From positions 62,001 to 126,000 of the forward strand of contig NZ_WMBA01000001.1 of NCBI RefSeq assembly GCF_009707865.1: a stretch of 64,000 bases of DNA. Direction: 5' to 3'. The notes below the pieces were generated by a model, which was given only the letters and a program-made list of their open reading frames with translations, made no database searches and had not been told where the DNA came from. A program made the position numbers and the translations under genes. This stretch comes from Amycolatopsis pithecellobii (lineage in GTDB: Bacteria > Actinomycetota > Actinomycetes > Mycobacteriales > Pseudonocardiaceae). Shown piece by piece: positions 51,388 through 60,170 of the stretch; within the stretch, counting starts at the first letter, position 1, and the number at the start of each line of letters is the position of its first letter.

Positions 51388-51882
51388 ATGGTCTCGGACG
51401 CACCGGTGGGTGACGTCGAGCGGCTGGCTGCGATTGAGGCCATCAAGCAGCTCAAGGCGCGCTACTTCCGCAGCCTCGATGGCCAGGACTGGGAGGGGTT
51501 TCGCGGCGTCTTCACCGAAGACGCGAGGATCGGCCCCAATGAAAGTGGCCGACCGGGCCGGCGAATCGTGGGCCCGCAGGGCCGCGACGAGTTCCTTGCG
51601 CTGGTCAAGACGAGGATGGCGCAGGTGACCAGTGTGCATCACGGGCACATGCCGGAGATCGACGTTCTTTCTCCGACCGAAGCGCGTGGTATCTGGGCGA
51701 TGGAAGATCTCCTCGTCTTTCCGGACAGCTCGCCAATGGCCCGGTTGCACGGGTTCGGCCACTACCACGAGAGGTACGTCCGGAGCCGGGAGGGCTGGAA
51801 GATCGCGTCCACTCGATTGACTCGAATCCGGGTGGAGCTCGACTGGCGGGACGTCGCTGGTTCAGGCGAAATCGCCCGGTAG
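51388..51882 (+). CDS. SnoaL-like/NTF2-superfamily protein
   Basis: 164 residues: RLAAIEAIKQLKARYFRSLD, DWEGFRGVFTEDARIG, SVHHGHMPEIDVLSP and GFGHYHERYVRSREGWKIAS. The pattern (IxxLKARYFR, DxxxFTEDA, RxxxGWKI) is that of the SnoaL_4 type with hydratase, dehydratase or isomerase members. GAGGAT lies nine bases before the ATG. The convergent cyclase gene ends 13 bases downstream. Confidence 0.82.
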   Translation: MVSDAPVGDVERLAAIEAIKQLKARYFRSLDGQDWEGFRGVFTEDARIGPNESGRPGRRIVGPQGRDEFLALVKTRMAQVTSVHHGHMPEIDVLSPTEARGIWAMEDLLVFPDSSPMARLHGFGHYHERYVRSREGWKIASTRLTRIRVELDWRDVAGSGEIAR

Positions 51883-51894
51883 CCCGCTGACCGT

Positions 51895-52818
51895 TCACAG
51901 AATGGCTACCGCATTTCCCGGCGAGCCGACACCTCCGGGAAGATTCAACGGCACCGAAACGAAGAGGAACTCCCAACGGCCGAGCTCGGCACAGGTTTCC
52001 GCCAGGCGGTCAAAGGTGAACAGCTCTCCCATCGGCATCCCGAGCAGCGGAAGCAGGCGCCGATGCAGTGACCCGTCCCGCGTTCTGCCAGGGCTGGCCT
52101 CCACCGCTGGATTGTCCGCGGTGACCGCACAAACTCCCCAGTCCCACAACAACTCGGCGACCGCGCTCGATCCGGCCAGCCCGGGCCACGACCTTTCGTT
52201 CGCGAGGCGTGCTCGGGTTTCCAGGTCGCTGTCCTGGTACCGCTTCATCCAGCCCGTTCGCACGCACAGCACGTCGCCCCGTGCCACCTGGACACCGGCG
52301 TGCTCGGCGGCCAGGGCCAGTGCTTCGGCGTCGATGATCCACTCGTCCGGATCGTGCGGCGCATGGAACTGGGCGGCGACATCGAGCAGGATGCCTCGGC
52401 CGATGATCCCGGTTGCCGCCCAATGGTTGATCCCGAGCCGGTCGTTTGCCGCGAAGTCGCCCGTATATCCGGTGAAGAAGCCGAACTCGCGTGCGCGGAC
52501 GTGCCGGAAACCGTCCCATTGGGTCGATGCCTGCGGGAAGAAGCTGTCGAGCCGGTCGTCCACGGTGTTCCGGGTCGGAGCGAACATCCGGTGCTCGATT
52601 TCTTTCCTGCCGAACAGCGGGGGAGCGGGCTCGTTCACCGGCAGTGAGATGGTGACTACGGTGTTCTCGGTGACCGTGGCCAGGCCGCGGCCCCGTGCCT
52701 CAGGGGTGAGGCGGCGCAGGCAACCAAGGTTGTCGTCCGGCGGGAAGACGTCCCAAGCGTGCCGGTAGTCGCCCGCGGCGTCGATCAGGGGCAGTTCCCG
52801 GTAGCTGGGCGTGGTCAC
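51895..52818 (-). CDS. Cyclase-family metal-dependent hydrolase, copy 2
   Basis: 307 residues, paralogous to 1054-2010: ISLPVNEPAPPLFGRKEIEH, STQWDGFRHVRAREFGFFTG, GIIGRGILLDVAAQF and a C-terminal GGVGSPGNAVAIL that closely matches the end of copy 1 (GGVGSPANAHAIL-like). GTG start overlaps the upstream monooxygenase stop (GTGA). The upstream luciferase-like gene and this hydrolase are thus co-translated. Inferred role: opening a ring or lactone made by the monooxygenase. Confidence 0.88.
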   Translation of the reverse strand: MTTPSYRELPLIDAAGDYRHAWDVFPPDDNLGCLRRLTPEARGRGLATVTENTVVTISLPVNEPAPPLFGRKEIEHRMFAPTRNTVDDRLDSFFPQASTQWDGFRHVRAREFGFFTGYTGDFAANDRLGINHWAATGIIGRGILLDVAAQFHAPHDPDEWIIDAEALALAAEHAGVQVARGDVLCVRTGWMKRYQDSDLETRARLANERSWPGLAGSSAVAELLWDWGVCAVTADNPAVEASPGRTRDGSLHRRLLPLLGMPMGELFTFDRLAETCAELGRWEFLFVSVPLNLPGGVGSPGNAVAIL

Positions 52819-53837
52819 TGCCGCACCCCTGCCAGCTCGGTGAGCATCCGTACACAATCCGTGGCCGGAACCTGTTTCGGCAGGCGAAGCACTGGCCGGT
52901 CGACACCCGCGTCGCGGAAGGCGCCGGCTTGGCGTAGGACCTCGGCGGGCTCACCGAGCAGCGTGCAGTCGGCGAGCATTTCATCGGTGACCGCACGGCG
53001 CGCGCGCTCCCGCTCACCTGTTGTCCACAATCGGCAAATCCGGTCGACTTCGTCGGCATAGCCGTAGCGCTCGAACAGCCTGCGGTAGGCCGTGCCGTTC
53101 GCGGCGACATACCAGGCGAGGTTGGCCCGCAGATGAGCGGCGAGTGCGGGCTCGGTGCCGACCGCGCCGTAGAGGTAACCAGCGACCGTCGGCATCGGGC
53201 GGTTCGCCGCCGTCGCCGCCTTCCGGATAACCCCGACCTGCTGGCCGGATTCGCGTCGGGACGGCCAGATGGGCAACCAGCCATCCGCGACCGTGCCCGT
53301 TACCTCGAGGGTCTTTTCGGTCAGCCCGGCCACATACAGTCTGAGCCGCGCCCGGTCCGTGGGTACCCCCAGCGCCAGCCCGCCGAAGCGGAACTCGGCG
53401 CCGCCCACGGGTAGCGAGCCCGTCGTGAACACACGATCGAGCGCGCCGATTGTCTCCTTCATTCTGGTGACCGGTCGCTCGAAGGGAATCCCGTGGTAAT
53501 CCTCGACGAGGCCACGCCCGCTCGTGCCGAGCCCGAGGTTGAAGGTGCGGGTTCCCATGAGCTCGAGCAGGCTCGCGGCGGCCTGGGCCAGCGCCGTCGG
53601 GGTACGGCTGAATACGTTCACGATCCCTGTGCCCAGCCCGATCCTGGTGGTCCGCAACGCTAGTTCCGTCAGCAGCGAGAACGCGTCGCGGCCCACCCCT
53701 TCGGTAACCCACACCGTGCCCACCCCGAGCTGGTCGGCGGCACCGGCGATGAGAGCGATGTCTTCACGCGGTCGTTCCCGGCCTCCGATCGCGATGTCGA
53801 GGTCGGCGATCGACGTGACCAGCGGATCGCGGCTCAC
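52815..53837 (-). CDS. Luciferase-like (LLM class) monooxygenase/oxidoreductase
   Basis: 340 residues: LGVGTVWVTEGVGRDAFSLL, TTRIGLGTGIVNVFSRTPTA, GTRTFNLGLGTSGRGLVEDY and FERPVTRMKETIGALDRVF. The LGLGTSGRG loop fits the F420- or FMN-dependent barrel family. GTG start overlaps the stop of the ADP-forming synthetase. Together with the cyclase it reproduces the pairing seen at the left end of the window. Confidence 0.87.
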   Translation of the reverse strand: MSRDPLVTSIADLDIAIGGRERPREDIALIAGAADQLGVGTVWVTEGVGRDAFSLLTELALRTTRIGLGTGIVNVFSRTPTALAQAAASLLELMGTRTFNLGLGTSGRGLVEDYHGIPFERPVTRMKETIGALDRVFTTGSLPVGGAEFRFGGLALGVPTDRARLRLYVAGLTEKTLEVTGTVADGWLPIWPSRRESGQQVGVIRKAATAANRPMPTVAGYLYGAVGTEPALAAHLRANLAWYVAANGTAYRRLFERYGYADEVDRICRLWTTGERERARRAVTDEMLADCTLLGEPAEVLRQAGAFRDAGVDRPVLRLPKQVPATDCVRMLTELAGVRQ

Positions 53838-55921
53838 AGGAGCACCGCGTCGACGATATGTGCCTGGCCGTCTTCCCCGATGATCACGGGGTTCAGCTCG
53901 ACCGTCTCGAATCGCGCCAGCGACCCCTCGGTCGCGTGCCGGCCGACCAGCTCGCAGACCCGGCAAAGGGACTCCGCACCCCCGGCCGGCAAGGCTTCGA
54001 CGATCTGGTGCAGCCCTGATCGGTCCAGCAGCGAATCCCAGGACGTGGCGTGCATCGGCAGCGGAATGCTCGCGCTCGTCCGCAATGCCTCGACCAGGGT
54101 TCCGCCGAGCGCGAGTGTCAGGAACGGCACACCCTTGACCCACCGGACCGAAACCATGACCTCGAATCCGCCGACCATCTCCTCCACGAGGAAACCTTCG
54201 AAACGCTCGTCGAGCCCGTGTTCGGTGGCGCTGCGCCGGATCGCCTCGCAAGCCGTCCGCACACCCGCCGCATCCACCGCCCCGAGCCCGACCAGCCCGA
54301 GGCGGGCCTTGTGAAGGGCGCCCCGCACGACGCCCTTTACGGCGTACGGGCCGTTGCCGGGCAGGCCGTCGAGGTCATCCACGTGCCGCAGCCGGCTCCC
54401 TGGGGGAACAGACAGACCACACGACGCGAGCAGATCCTTCGCCGCGGGCTCACTGATCCACTCCGTATGGTCGGCTCGGTGGTCGTACTCGGCGAGCGGC
54501 GCTGGATCGGCGCGTGCGTACTGGGTTCGCCGCTGGAGGATCGCGAGCGCGTCAGCGCTGCGGCGCAGGCTGCGCACCAGACCCACCCTGGGATTGTCCC
54601 GGACGAGCCGGCCCATCCAGTCCGTCACCTCTTGGTCGGCGACGCCGGTGATGATCACATGCTGCCCCGTGCGCTCGGTCGAACGGGCCAGGACACTCAG
54701 CATCGACCGGTGCATCGCCCGGAAATCCGCGTCGTCCGGATACGTGACACCCAAGACGTAGAGACCGCCGGTGACCTTCTCGTCGCCGAGCAAGGACTCA
54801 TAGAGCCTGAGCCGGGACTCTTCGTCCAAGCCACCCGAGGCGGTGAGGTCCATCGGATTGCCGATGTACCCCGATGCCGAGACGAATTCGGCCAGCAGAG
54901 ACCGCGATACGTCACTGAGGTCCGGCAGCTTCAGGCCGGCGTCTCCGGCGAGGTCGGCGGACAGTGTCGCGGCGCCGCCCGACGCCGTGATCACGATCGG
55001 ACCGCGCCCGGCCGCCGAATCGGCCGCGAGCCCGCGGTCGTGCAGGTGGCAGACCGTCACCATGGTTTCGATGTCCGGCACCAGAGCGACCCCGGTGTCG
55101 GCGCACAGAGCCTCCAGCAGACTGCGATCCGTCGCGATCGAGGCGGTGTGGGACAGCGCGATGTCGCGTGCGAGCGCGTGCCGACCCGCGGCGAGCAGCA
55201 CGACGAGGACACCGCGGGTGGCGGCGCGCTCCGCGATCTCCCGGAACCGGGCCAGGTCGTCGATGCCTTCGGCATAGCAGGCGACGGTCGTGGTCGCCGG
55301 GTCGTCGACCATCCACTCCAGCCAGTCCAGCAGGCCGGTCACCACGCCGTTGCCCACGGAGACAACGACGTTCACCCCAACGCTCTCGGTGACGAACCCG
55401 TCCAGCATTCCGGAGATCAACGCCCCGCTGTGGCTGACGATCGAGACGTGCCCCGGCCGGACTCCGGCCGGGATGGGCTCGCAGATCAGCACGGTGCTGT
55501 CCGCGAAGGCCGCGATCCCGATCCCGTTAGGGCCGACCAGCTCGACTTGGTGCTGTTCACACACCCGCCGCAGCTGGTCCGTTCGGGCGACGCCGACATC
55601 GTCCGCCCGCTCGTCGTAGCCGTCCGCAATGAGCACGACCCGACGGCAACCACGCGAGGCGAGCTGCTCCACCGCTTCGATCGCCCGGTCCGGCGAGACG
55701 CCGATGACTGCGAGGTCGGGGTCGACGGGCAGGCTCTCGATATCGCGGTAGACCTTGTGATCGAGCAACGTCCCGCCGGCCCGGTGCACGGGCAGGATCT
55801 CGCCGGCAAAGCCGTACGCGACGAGATTCCGCACGGCCATGGCCGCGTACGGGCTGCGCTCCGACGCGCCGATGACGGCGACGGAACGCGTGTCGCGCAG
55901 GTAGTCGGTCGATGGTTTCAT
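53834..55921 (-). CDS. ADP-forming acyl-CoA synthetase, fused alpha-beta type
   Basis: 695 residues. An N-terminal CoA-binding domain (SVAVIGASERSPYAAMAVRN) is followed by succinyl-CoA-ligase-like domains with the phosphohistidine loop SHTASIATD (about residue 258) and a C-terminal ATP-grasp region ending TVELNPVIIGEDG. It makes an acyl-CoA from acid, CoA and ATP with ADP as product, reversibly. ATG overlaps the hydratase gene stop. It activates a carboxylate formed or imported in this operon and plays the role that an AMP-forming ligase plays in region 1. Confidence 0.9.
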   Translation of the reverse strand: MKPSTDYLRDTRSVAVIGASERSPYAAMAVRNLVAYGFAGEILPVHRAGGTLLDHKVYRDIESLPVDPDLAVIGVSPDRAIEAVEQLASRGCRRVVLIADGYDERADDVGVARTDQLRRVCEQHQVELVGPNGIGIAAFADSTVLICEPIPAGVRPGHVSIVSHSGALISGMLDGFVTESVGVNVVVSVGNGVVTGLLDWLEWMVDDPATTTVACYAEGIDDLARFREIAERAATRGVLVVLLAAGRHALARDIALSHTASIATDRSLLEALCADTGVALVPDIETMVTVCHLHDRGLAADSAAGRGPIVITASGGAATLSADLAGDAGLKLPDLSDVSRSLLAEFVSASGYIGNPMDLTASGGLDEESRLRLYESLLGDEKVTGGLYVLGVTYPDDADFRAMHRSMLSVLARSTERTGQHVIITGVADQEVTDWMGRLVRDNPRVGLVRSLRRSADALAILQRRTQYARADPAPLAEYDHRADHTEWISEPAAKDLLASCGLSVPPGSRLRHVDDLDGLPGNGPYAVKGVVRGALHKARLGLVGLGAVDAAGVRTACEAIRRSATEHGLDERFEGFLVEEMVGGFEVMVSVRWVKGVPFLTLALGGTLVEALRTSASIPLPMHATSWDSLLDRSGLHQIVEALPAGGAESLCRVCELVGRHATEGSLARFETVELNPVIIGEDGQAHIVDAVLL

Positions 55922-56760
55922 GACACCGTCCTCGTGCTGTCAACGGGTTCACTCGTCGATCGCCACGCCGCGATGGTCGCGGCCAGCCCGTCCCGCTCCC
56001 GCTGGACGCGTACCTCGGCGGCGGCCTGGGTCGTGTGCGCGAGCGCGTCCCATGCGGCCCCAGCCCGCACGGCCTCTTCGAAGCCGAGCCGGCCGTGCAC
56101 CTGGTTGAGCGCATCCTTCTTCAGCGTGAGCAGATCGCGGGAGATCCGGGCGATGTTCACCGCCATTTCGCTGGTGAACGAGTGGAGCTGGGCGGCGGGC
56201 ACGGCGTGGTTGGCGAACCCGCACGCCGCGGCCTTCCGGCCGGTCATCTTGGAGCCGACCTGGTAGCTCATTTCCTTGGCCTGGTGTATCCCGACATGCC
56301 ATACCCAGGTGGGGCTGATCAGACCGCCGCCGAGCGGGAGGGCGGGCCAGCCCACGGTCGCTTCCTCCTCGCAGATGACGATGTCGCAGCAGTTCGCGAG
56401 GATCGTGGCGAGGCCGAGGCAATATCCGCTGATCTTTGCGATCACCGGCACCGGAAGTCGCCAGACATCAAGGCACAGCTCGATCGAGTCGTCGAGGATG
56501 TGTCGGCGGTCGTCCTCGGGCGACCTCTTTCCGTAGTCCGAATCCCGCCCGACATCGGCTCCGACGCAGAACGCGCGTCCCGCTCCGGAGAGCACCACCA
56601 CACGCACGTCCTTGTCATCCCGGGCGACGCGCACCGCGTTCCGCAGGCCGGCGCGCAGCCCGGCGTCGAGGGCGTTGAGCTTTTCCGGCCGGTTCATCGT
56701 GACTTCGAGAACGTGGGCGGACGGTCGGCTCAACAGCACAACGGAGTCGCTGCCGCTCAC
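55918..56760 (-). CDS. Enoyl-CoA hydratase/isomerase family protein
   Basis: 280-residue crotonase: LEVTMNRPEKLNALDAGLRA, VVLSGAGRAFCVGADVG (oxyanion hole), PVIAKISGYCLGLATILANC and GWPALPLGGGLISPTWVW. The region where hydratases carry a pair of glutamates has GWPALPLGG, so the chemistry may be isomerase or another crotonase reaction rather than simple hydration. GTG overlaps the SRPBCC gene stop. Part of the coupled five-gene operon. Confidence 0.87.
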   Translation of the reverse strand: MSGSDSVVLLSRPSAHVLEVTMNRPEKLNALDAGLRAGLRNAVRVARDDKDVRVVVLSGAGRAFCVGADVGRDSDYGKRSPEDDRRHILDDSIELCLDVWRLPVPVIAKISGYCLGLATILANCCDIVICEEEATVGWPALPLGGGLISPTWVWHVGIHQAKEMSYQVGSKMTGRKAAACGFANHAVPAAQLHSFTSEMAVNIARISRDLLTLKKDALNQVHGRLGFEEAVRAGAAWDALAHTTQAAAEVRVQRERDGLAATIAAWRSTSEPVDSTRTVS

Positions 56761-57188
56761 GCCTGTCCTCGTCCGCCGAACCATGCGGCCAGCGCGTCGA
56801 GGCCCACTTGAAAAGTGTGCTTGCCCATTGCGTCGTCCACCATCGCGAGTACCTCGTCGTCAGCGTCGAACGTCGCGCGCCAGGTCACCGTGCAGTTCGC
56901 GTCGCCGTCGGCGGTCACCGACAGCCTCGCGCGGTGATGCGAGATAGGCAGTGGTGGGGCGGGCATCGTATACACGACACACATGGCCTCGTCGTCCACC
57001 TCGACGAGGCGCTCCACGAACTCGGTGCCGCCGAACATCACGACGCGTTCGAGTCCTGCGTTCGTCTGCCGTAGCTTGATGTCCTCGACGCCGGGGAACC
57101 AGCGGTCGACCGCCCCGAACTCGCCGATCAGGGACCAGACTTCCCGCGCTGCGACGGGAAGACCGAGCGAACGCGTTACCGAGGCCAT
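56757..57188 (-). CDS. SRPBCC / polyketide cyclase-like protein
   Basis: 143 residues with a Bet v 1-like hydrophobic cavity fold: VTRSLGLPVAAREVWSLIGE, FGAVDRWFPGVEDI, GLERVVMFGGTEFVERLVEV, VVYTMPAPPLPIS and the C-terminal helix FQVGLDALAAWF. Members bind hydrophobic ligands or act as cyclases. ATG starts the operon; no clear promoter was seen in the decayed DNA upstream. It might present a hydrophobic substrate to the monooxygenase. Confidence 0.85.
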   Translation of the reverse strand: MASVTRSLGLPVAAREVWSLIGEFGAVDRWFPGVEDIKLRQTNAGLERVVMFGGTEFVERLVEVDDEAMCVVYTMPAPPLPISHHRARLSVTADGDANCTVTWRATFDADDEVLAMVDDAMGKHTFQVGLDALAAWFGGRGQA

Positions 57189-57299
57189 GACACGACCCAC
57201 CCGGTGTGCGTGCCGCCGCGGTACAGGGCCGGACTCCAGCCTGTTTCGCTTGCCGTCATATCGGATCGACTCCTCCGCACTCGGGGAGACCAACGCTAT

Positions 57300-57660
57300 G
57301 GCCCAGCGGGACACCCGCGCCATCGGCTGCGCGCCCCGATCCCTGGTGCAGCGTGCGATTCTGTGCCGACGTCAGGAGGGGTACCGGACGCCGAAGCGCG
57401 CCGCACCTCACAGATCCTGTTCGGGTCCGGAAGCCCACGCCGGGCGGACGTCGCCGAATCCTCGATGGGGTCGGCGAGGATCCCGGCCCATGACCGGCGG
57501 AACACTTCGCGGCGCAGCGCCGAAGGGCGTCGGCAAGGCAGTAGCCCGAGTTCGCATCCAGCCGGATCGCGGGGTCCGGGTCGAAGGCCGCCCGGATGTC
57601 CTGCACCAGGGCGATGTCCTCGCGTACGTCAGTGCCTGCGCGAGCCCGGTCGCCTCCTCC
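57300..57660 (-). pseudogene. Frameshifted enolase-superfamily (glucarate dehydratase-like) remnant
   Basis: One frame gives EDIALVQDIRAAFDPDPAIR then LDANSGYCLADALRR, as in the strand bearing the first metal ligand of mandelate racemase/glucarate dehydratase enzymes. Another frame continues RRSWAGILADPIEDSATSAR, matching the next ligand region. No full-length frame exists. The rest of the 720-base gap 57189-57912 shows no other gene. Confidence 0.5.
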
Positions 57661-57912
57661 GTTCCCCGGCTGCGCCCACGCCATGCCCTGCGGTCGCGCG
57701 CCGGGCCGCCGTCGCGCACACACCCAGGAAACCGCGCGCCGAACCAATGGTTCGAGCGCTTGAGCCGCCCTAGCATCGCTATGCGGTCAGGATCAGGCGT
57801 CCTGAACGGGCCGCACCTTCCTCGACGCGATCCGCCGCGCGAACGGGTTCGCCACGACGCAGGGTGCATACGCACCGGACTCAAACCCCTCTACCCTCAG
57901 GAGCGTGAACTG

Positions 57913-59079
57913 ATGACCCAAGCGCCTCAATCAGCCGTGCCCGCGGCCGGCGATGTGGTCGACCCCGTGGTGTCTCCGAAGGACACTCCCATTCTCAACG
58001 ACATCAACAAGTTCAAACTCGTGTTGCTGTCGCTGAACACCGCGCGCGGCACCACCCTCACCCACGGCGAGGGGACACTGCAGATCACCTGGGACGAGAC
58101 CGTTCGCATCGCCAAGGCAGCGGAAAAGGCCGGCCTCGACGCGATCCTGTCCATCGCGCACTGGAAGAATTGGGCACAATCCCGTCCGCAGTACGACCGG
58201 ATGTGGGACGCGATTACGTTCGCCGCCGGGCTAGCGGCCGTAACCGAACGGATCCAGTTCTTCTCCACTGTGCACATCCCGCTGTTTCATCCGGTGATGG
58301 TCGCCAAGATGGCCGCCACCGTGGACCACATCGCGTCGGGCAGGCTGGCGCTGAACGTGGTCGCCGGGTGGAACCAGAGCGAGTTCGGGATGTTCGGCCT
58401 GCCCGAGATCGAGCACGACAAGCGGTACGAGTACGCCGCGGAGTGGATGGACTTCCTGCTGAAGATCTTCGAGTCTGACGAGCCGTTCGACTTCCACGGC
58501 CACTTCCTGCACGGCGAAAATGTCGTATCGCAGCCGAAACCGCTGCAACGGCCGCGTCCCGTGATCATGAGCGCGGGTTCCAGCGGGGCCGGTATGGCGT
58601 TCGCGTCGAAGTACGCGGACGTCAACTTCGGAATCTACCCCAGCCTCGAGGAGTTTCCCGCCATACTGGCGAAGGCCAAGGCGACCGCGACCGAGGCGGG
58701 CAACCCGGGTTTGAAGTTCTGCGGGCACGGATACATCGTGTGCGGCGATACCGAGGCCGACGCGAAGAAGCAGTTCAAGTATCTTGTCGAGGACAAACTC
58801 GACCGTCTCTCGACCGAGACCTTGACCGAGATGTCCATGGGCAAGATGCACAGCGTCGACGTGGTCGCCCGCGAGCACATGTATCAGCAGACCGCCGGAG
58901 GCAATTGGGGATTCCCGCTAGTGGGTACCGCGGAGCAGGTGTTCGAGGGAATCAAGGTCATGGCGGAGGGCGGGATGGCGGGGATGGCGGTCTCGTTCCC
59001 CGACTATGACGAAGGTGTCGCGCGCTACGACGAGACAATCAGGCCGTTGCTGATCGAAGCGGGTCTGCGAAAGTTCTGA
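57913..59079 (+). CDS. Luciferase-like monooxygenase, RutA/SsuD type
   Basis: 388 residues: FKLVLLSLNTARGTTLTHGE, HWKNWAQSRPQYDRMWDAIT, AAVTERIQFFSTVHIPLF, MAATVDHIASGRLALNVVAG then WNQSEFGMFG, and SAGSSGAGMAFASKYADVNF. The SGRLALNVVAGW block and SGAGMAFASKYAD match the pyrimidine monooxygenase/alkanesulfonate monooxygenase branch, FMNH2-dependent enzymes. CAGGAG lies nine bases before the ATG. It stands alone, followed by a strong terminator. No flavin reductase is adjacent. Substrate unknown; this branch includes amide-, sulfonate- and sulfone-cleaving oxygenases. Confidence 0.88.
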   Translation: MTQAPQSAVPAAGDVVDPVVSPKDTPILNDINKFKLVLLSLNTARGTTLTHGEGTLQITWDETVRIAKAAEKAGLDAILSIAHWKNWAQSRPQYDRMWDAITFAAGLAAVTERIQFFSTVHIPLFHPVMVAKMAATVDHIASGRLALNVVAGWNQSEFGMFGLPEIEHDKRYEYAAEWMDFLLKIFESDEPFDFHGHFLHGENVVSQPKPLQRPRPVIMSAGSSGAGMAFASKYADVNFGIYPSLEEFPAILAKAKATATEAGNPGLKFCGHGYIVCGDTEADAKKQFKYLVEDKLDRLSTETLTEMSMGKMHSVDVVAREHMYQQTAGGNWGFPLVGTAEQVFEGIKVMAEGGMAGMAVSFPDYDEGVARYDETIRPLLIEAGLRKF

Positions 59080-59099
59080 GTTTGTCCTGATTCCGGTGC

Positions 59100-59142
59100 G
59101 ACAGGGCCTCTGCTCACGAGCAGAGGCCCTGTCTACTTTTCC
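59100..59142. terminator. Strong bidirectional Rho-independent terminator
   Basis: Perfect 16-base arms, GACAGGGCCTCTGCTC and GAGCAGAGGCCCTGTC (59100-59133), around two bases, followed by TACTTTTCC. It lies between the convergent luciferase-like and thioredoxin reductase genes and would end both transcripts. Confidence 0.9.
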
Positions 59143-59157
59143 TTGAGCAGTTGGCCG

Positions 59158-60123
59158 TCAATTGTCGCCGAGTGCGGCCAGATAGCGCTCCGCGTCGAGC
59201 GCCGCGGCGCAACCGGTGCCCGCGGCGGTGATCGCCTGACGGTAACGGTGGTCGACCACGTCCCCGCACGCGAAGACACCGGGCAGATTCGTCATCGTGG
59301 TCGGGTGGTCCACCAAGACGTAGCCGTTTTCGTTGAGCCGAACCTGGCCGGCTACCAACGTGGACCGAGGGACATGCCCGATGGCCACGAAGAGCCCGGC
59401 GACCGGCAGTTCCCTGCTGGTCCGGGTCAGTGTGTCGGTGAGTGTCACCGCTGAGAGCCTGTCGTCGCCATTGACGGCGGTTACCTGCGCGTTCCAGATG
59501 ATCTCCAGCTTGGGATCGGCGAACGCACGCGCTTGCATGATCTTCGATGCGCGCAGCTCCTTCCGCCGGTGTACGAGGAAGACCTTGGTCGCGAACCGGG
59601 TGAGAAACGTGGCTTCCTCGATCGCCGTGTCCCCGCCACCGACCACCGCGACAGGCTGGTCGCGGAAGAAGAATCCGTCGCATGTCGCGCACCACGAAAC
59701 CCCGCGCCCGGAAAGCCGTGCCTCTCCCGGAAGTCCGAGCTGCTGATGAGCGGAACCTGTTGCCAGGATGACTGAGCGGGCCGTGTGCTCGGTACCCGCG
59801 CCGTCGATGACCTTCTTGACCGGGCCGGTGAGGTCCACGGACACGATGTCCGCCGGAGCCAGATCCGCGCCGAAACGTTCGGCCTGGGCCCGCATTTCGG
59901 CCATGAGGGCCGGGCCGTCTATGCCGTCGCGGAACCCGGGATAATTCTCCACCTCGGTCGTGGTCATCAGCGCGCCGCCAGCGGTGACCGACCCTTCGAA
60001 CACCAGGGGCCGCAGTTGCGCGCGTGCCGTATAGACCGCGGCGGTATACCCTGCCGGCCCCGAGCCGATGATGATCACATCACGAATGTCGCTTGTCGTG
60101 CTGGCAGCGTCCTGTGCTGTCAC
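59158..60123 (-). CDS. trxB: Thioredoxin reductase
   Basis: 321 residues: FAD motif [20 protein letters not shown] (16-35), TEVENYPGF, redox-active WCATCDG (C145, C148) and NADPH motif [14 protein letters not shown]. Complete, of normal length. GTG start. It lies 48 bases downstream of the AhpD-like gene on the same strand, and no thioredoxin gene is adjacent, so the AhpD-like protein may be its partner here. It is unlikely to be the cell's only copy. Confidence 0.93.
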   Translation of the reverse strand: MTAQDAASTTSDIRDVIIIGSGPAGYTAAVYTARAQLRPLVFEGSVTAGGALMTTTEVENYPGFRDGIDGPALMAEMRAQAERFGADLAPADIVSVDLTGPVKKVIDGAGTEHTARSVILATGSAHQQLGLPGEARLSGRGVSWCATCDGFFFRDQPVAVVGGGDTAIEEATFLTRFATKVFLVHRRKELRASKIMQARAFADPKLEIIWNAQVTAVNGDDRLSAVTLTDTLTRTSRELPVAGLFVAIGHVPRSTLVAGQVRLNENGYVLVDHPTTMTNLPGVFACGDVVDHRYRQAITAAGTGCAAALDAERYLAALGDN

Positions 60124-60170
60124 TTCTGCCCGGACTCCTCGCGGATTGTCAACGTAGTCGTTGGTGGTAC

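Noticed and set aside
54050-56266. Open plus-strand frame of over 700 codons opposite the acyl-CoA synthetase and hydratase genes
   Set aside because: It is antisense to two genes with strong motifs and shows only low-complexity charged residues.
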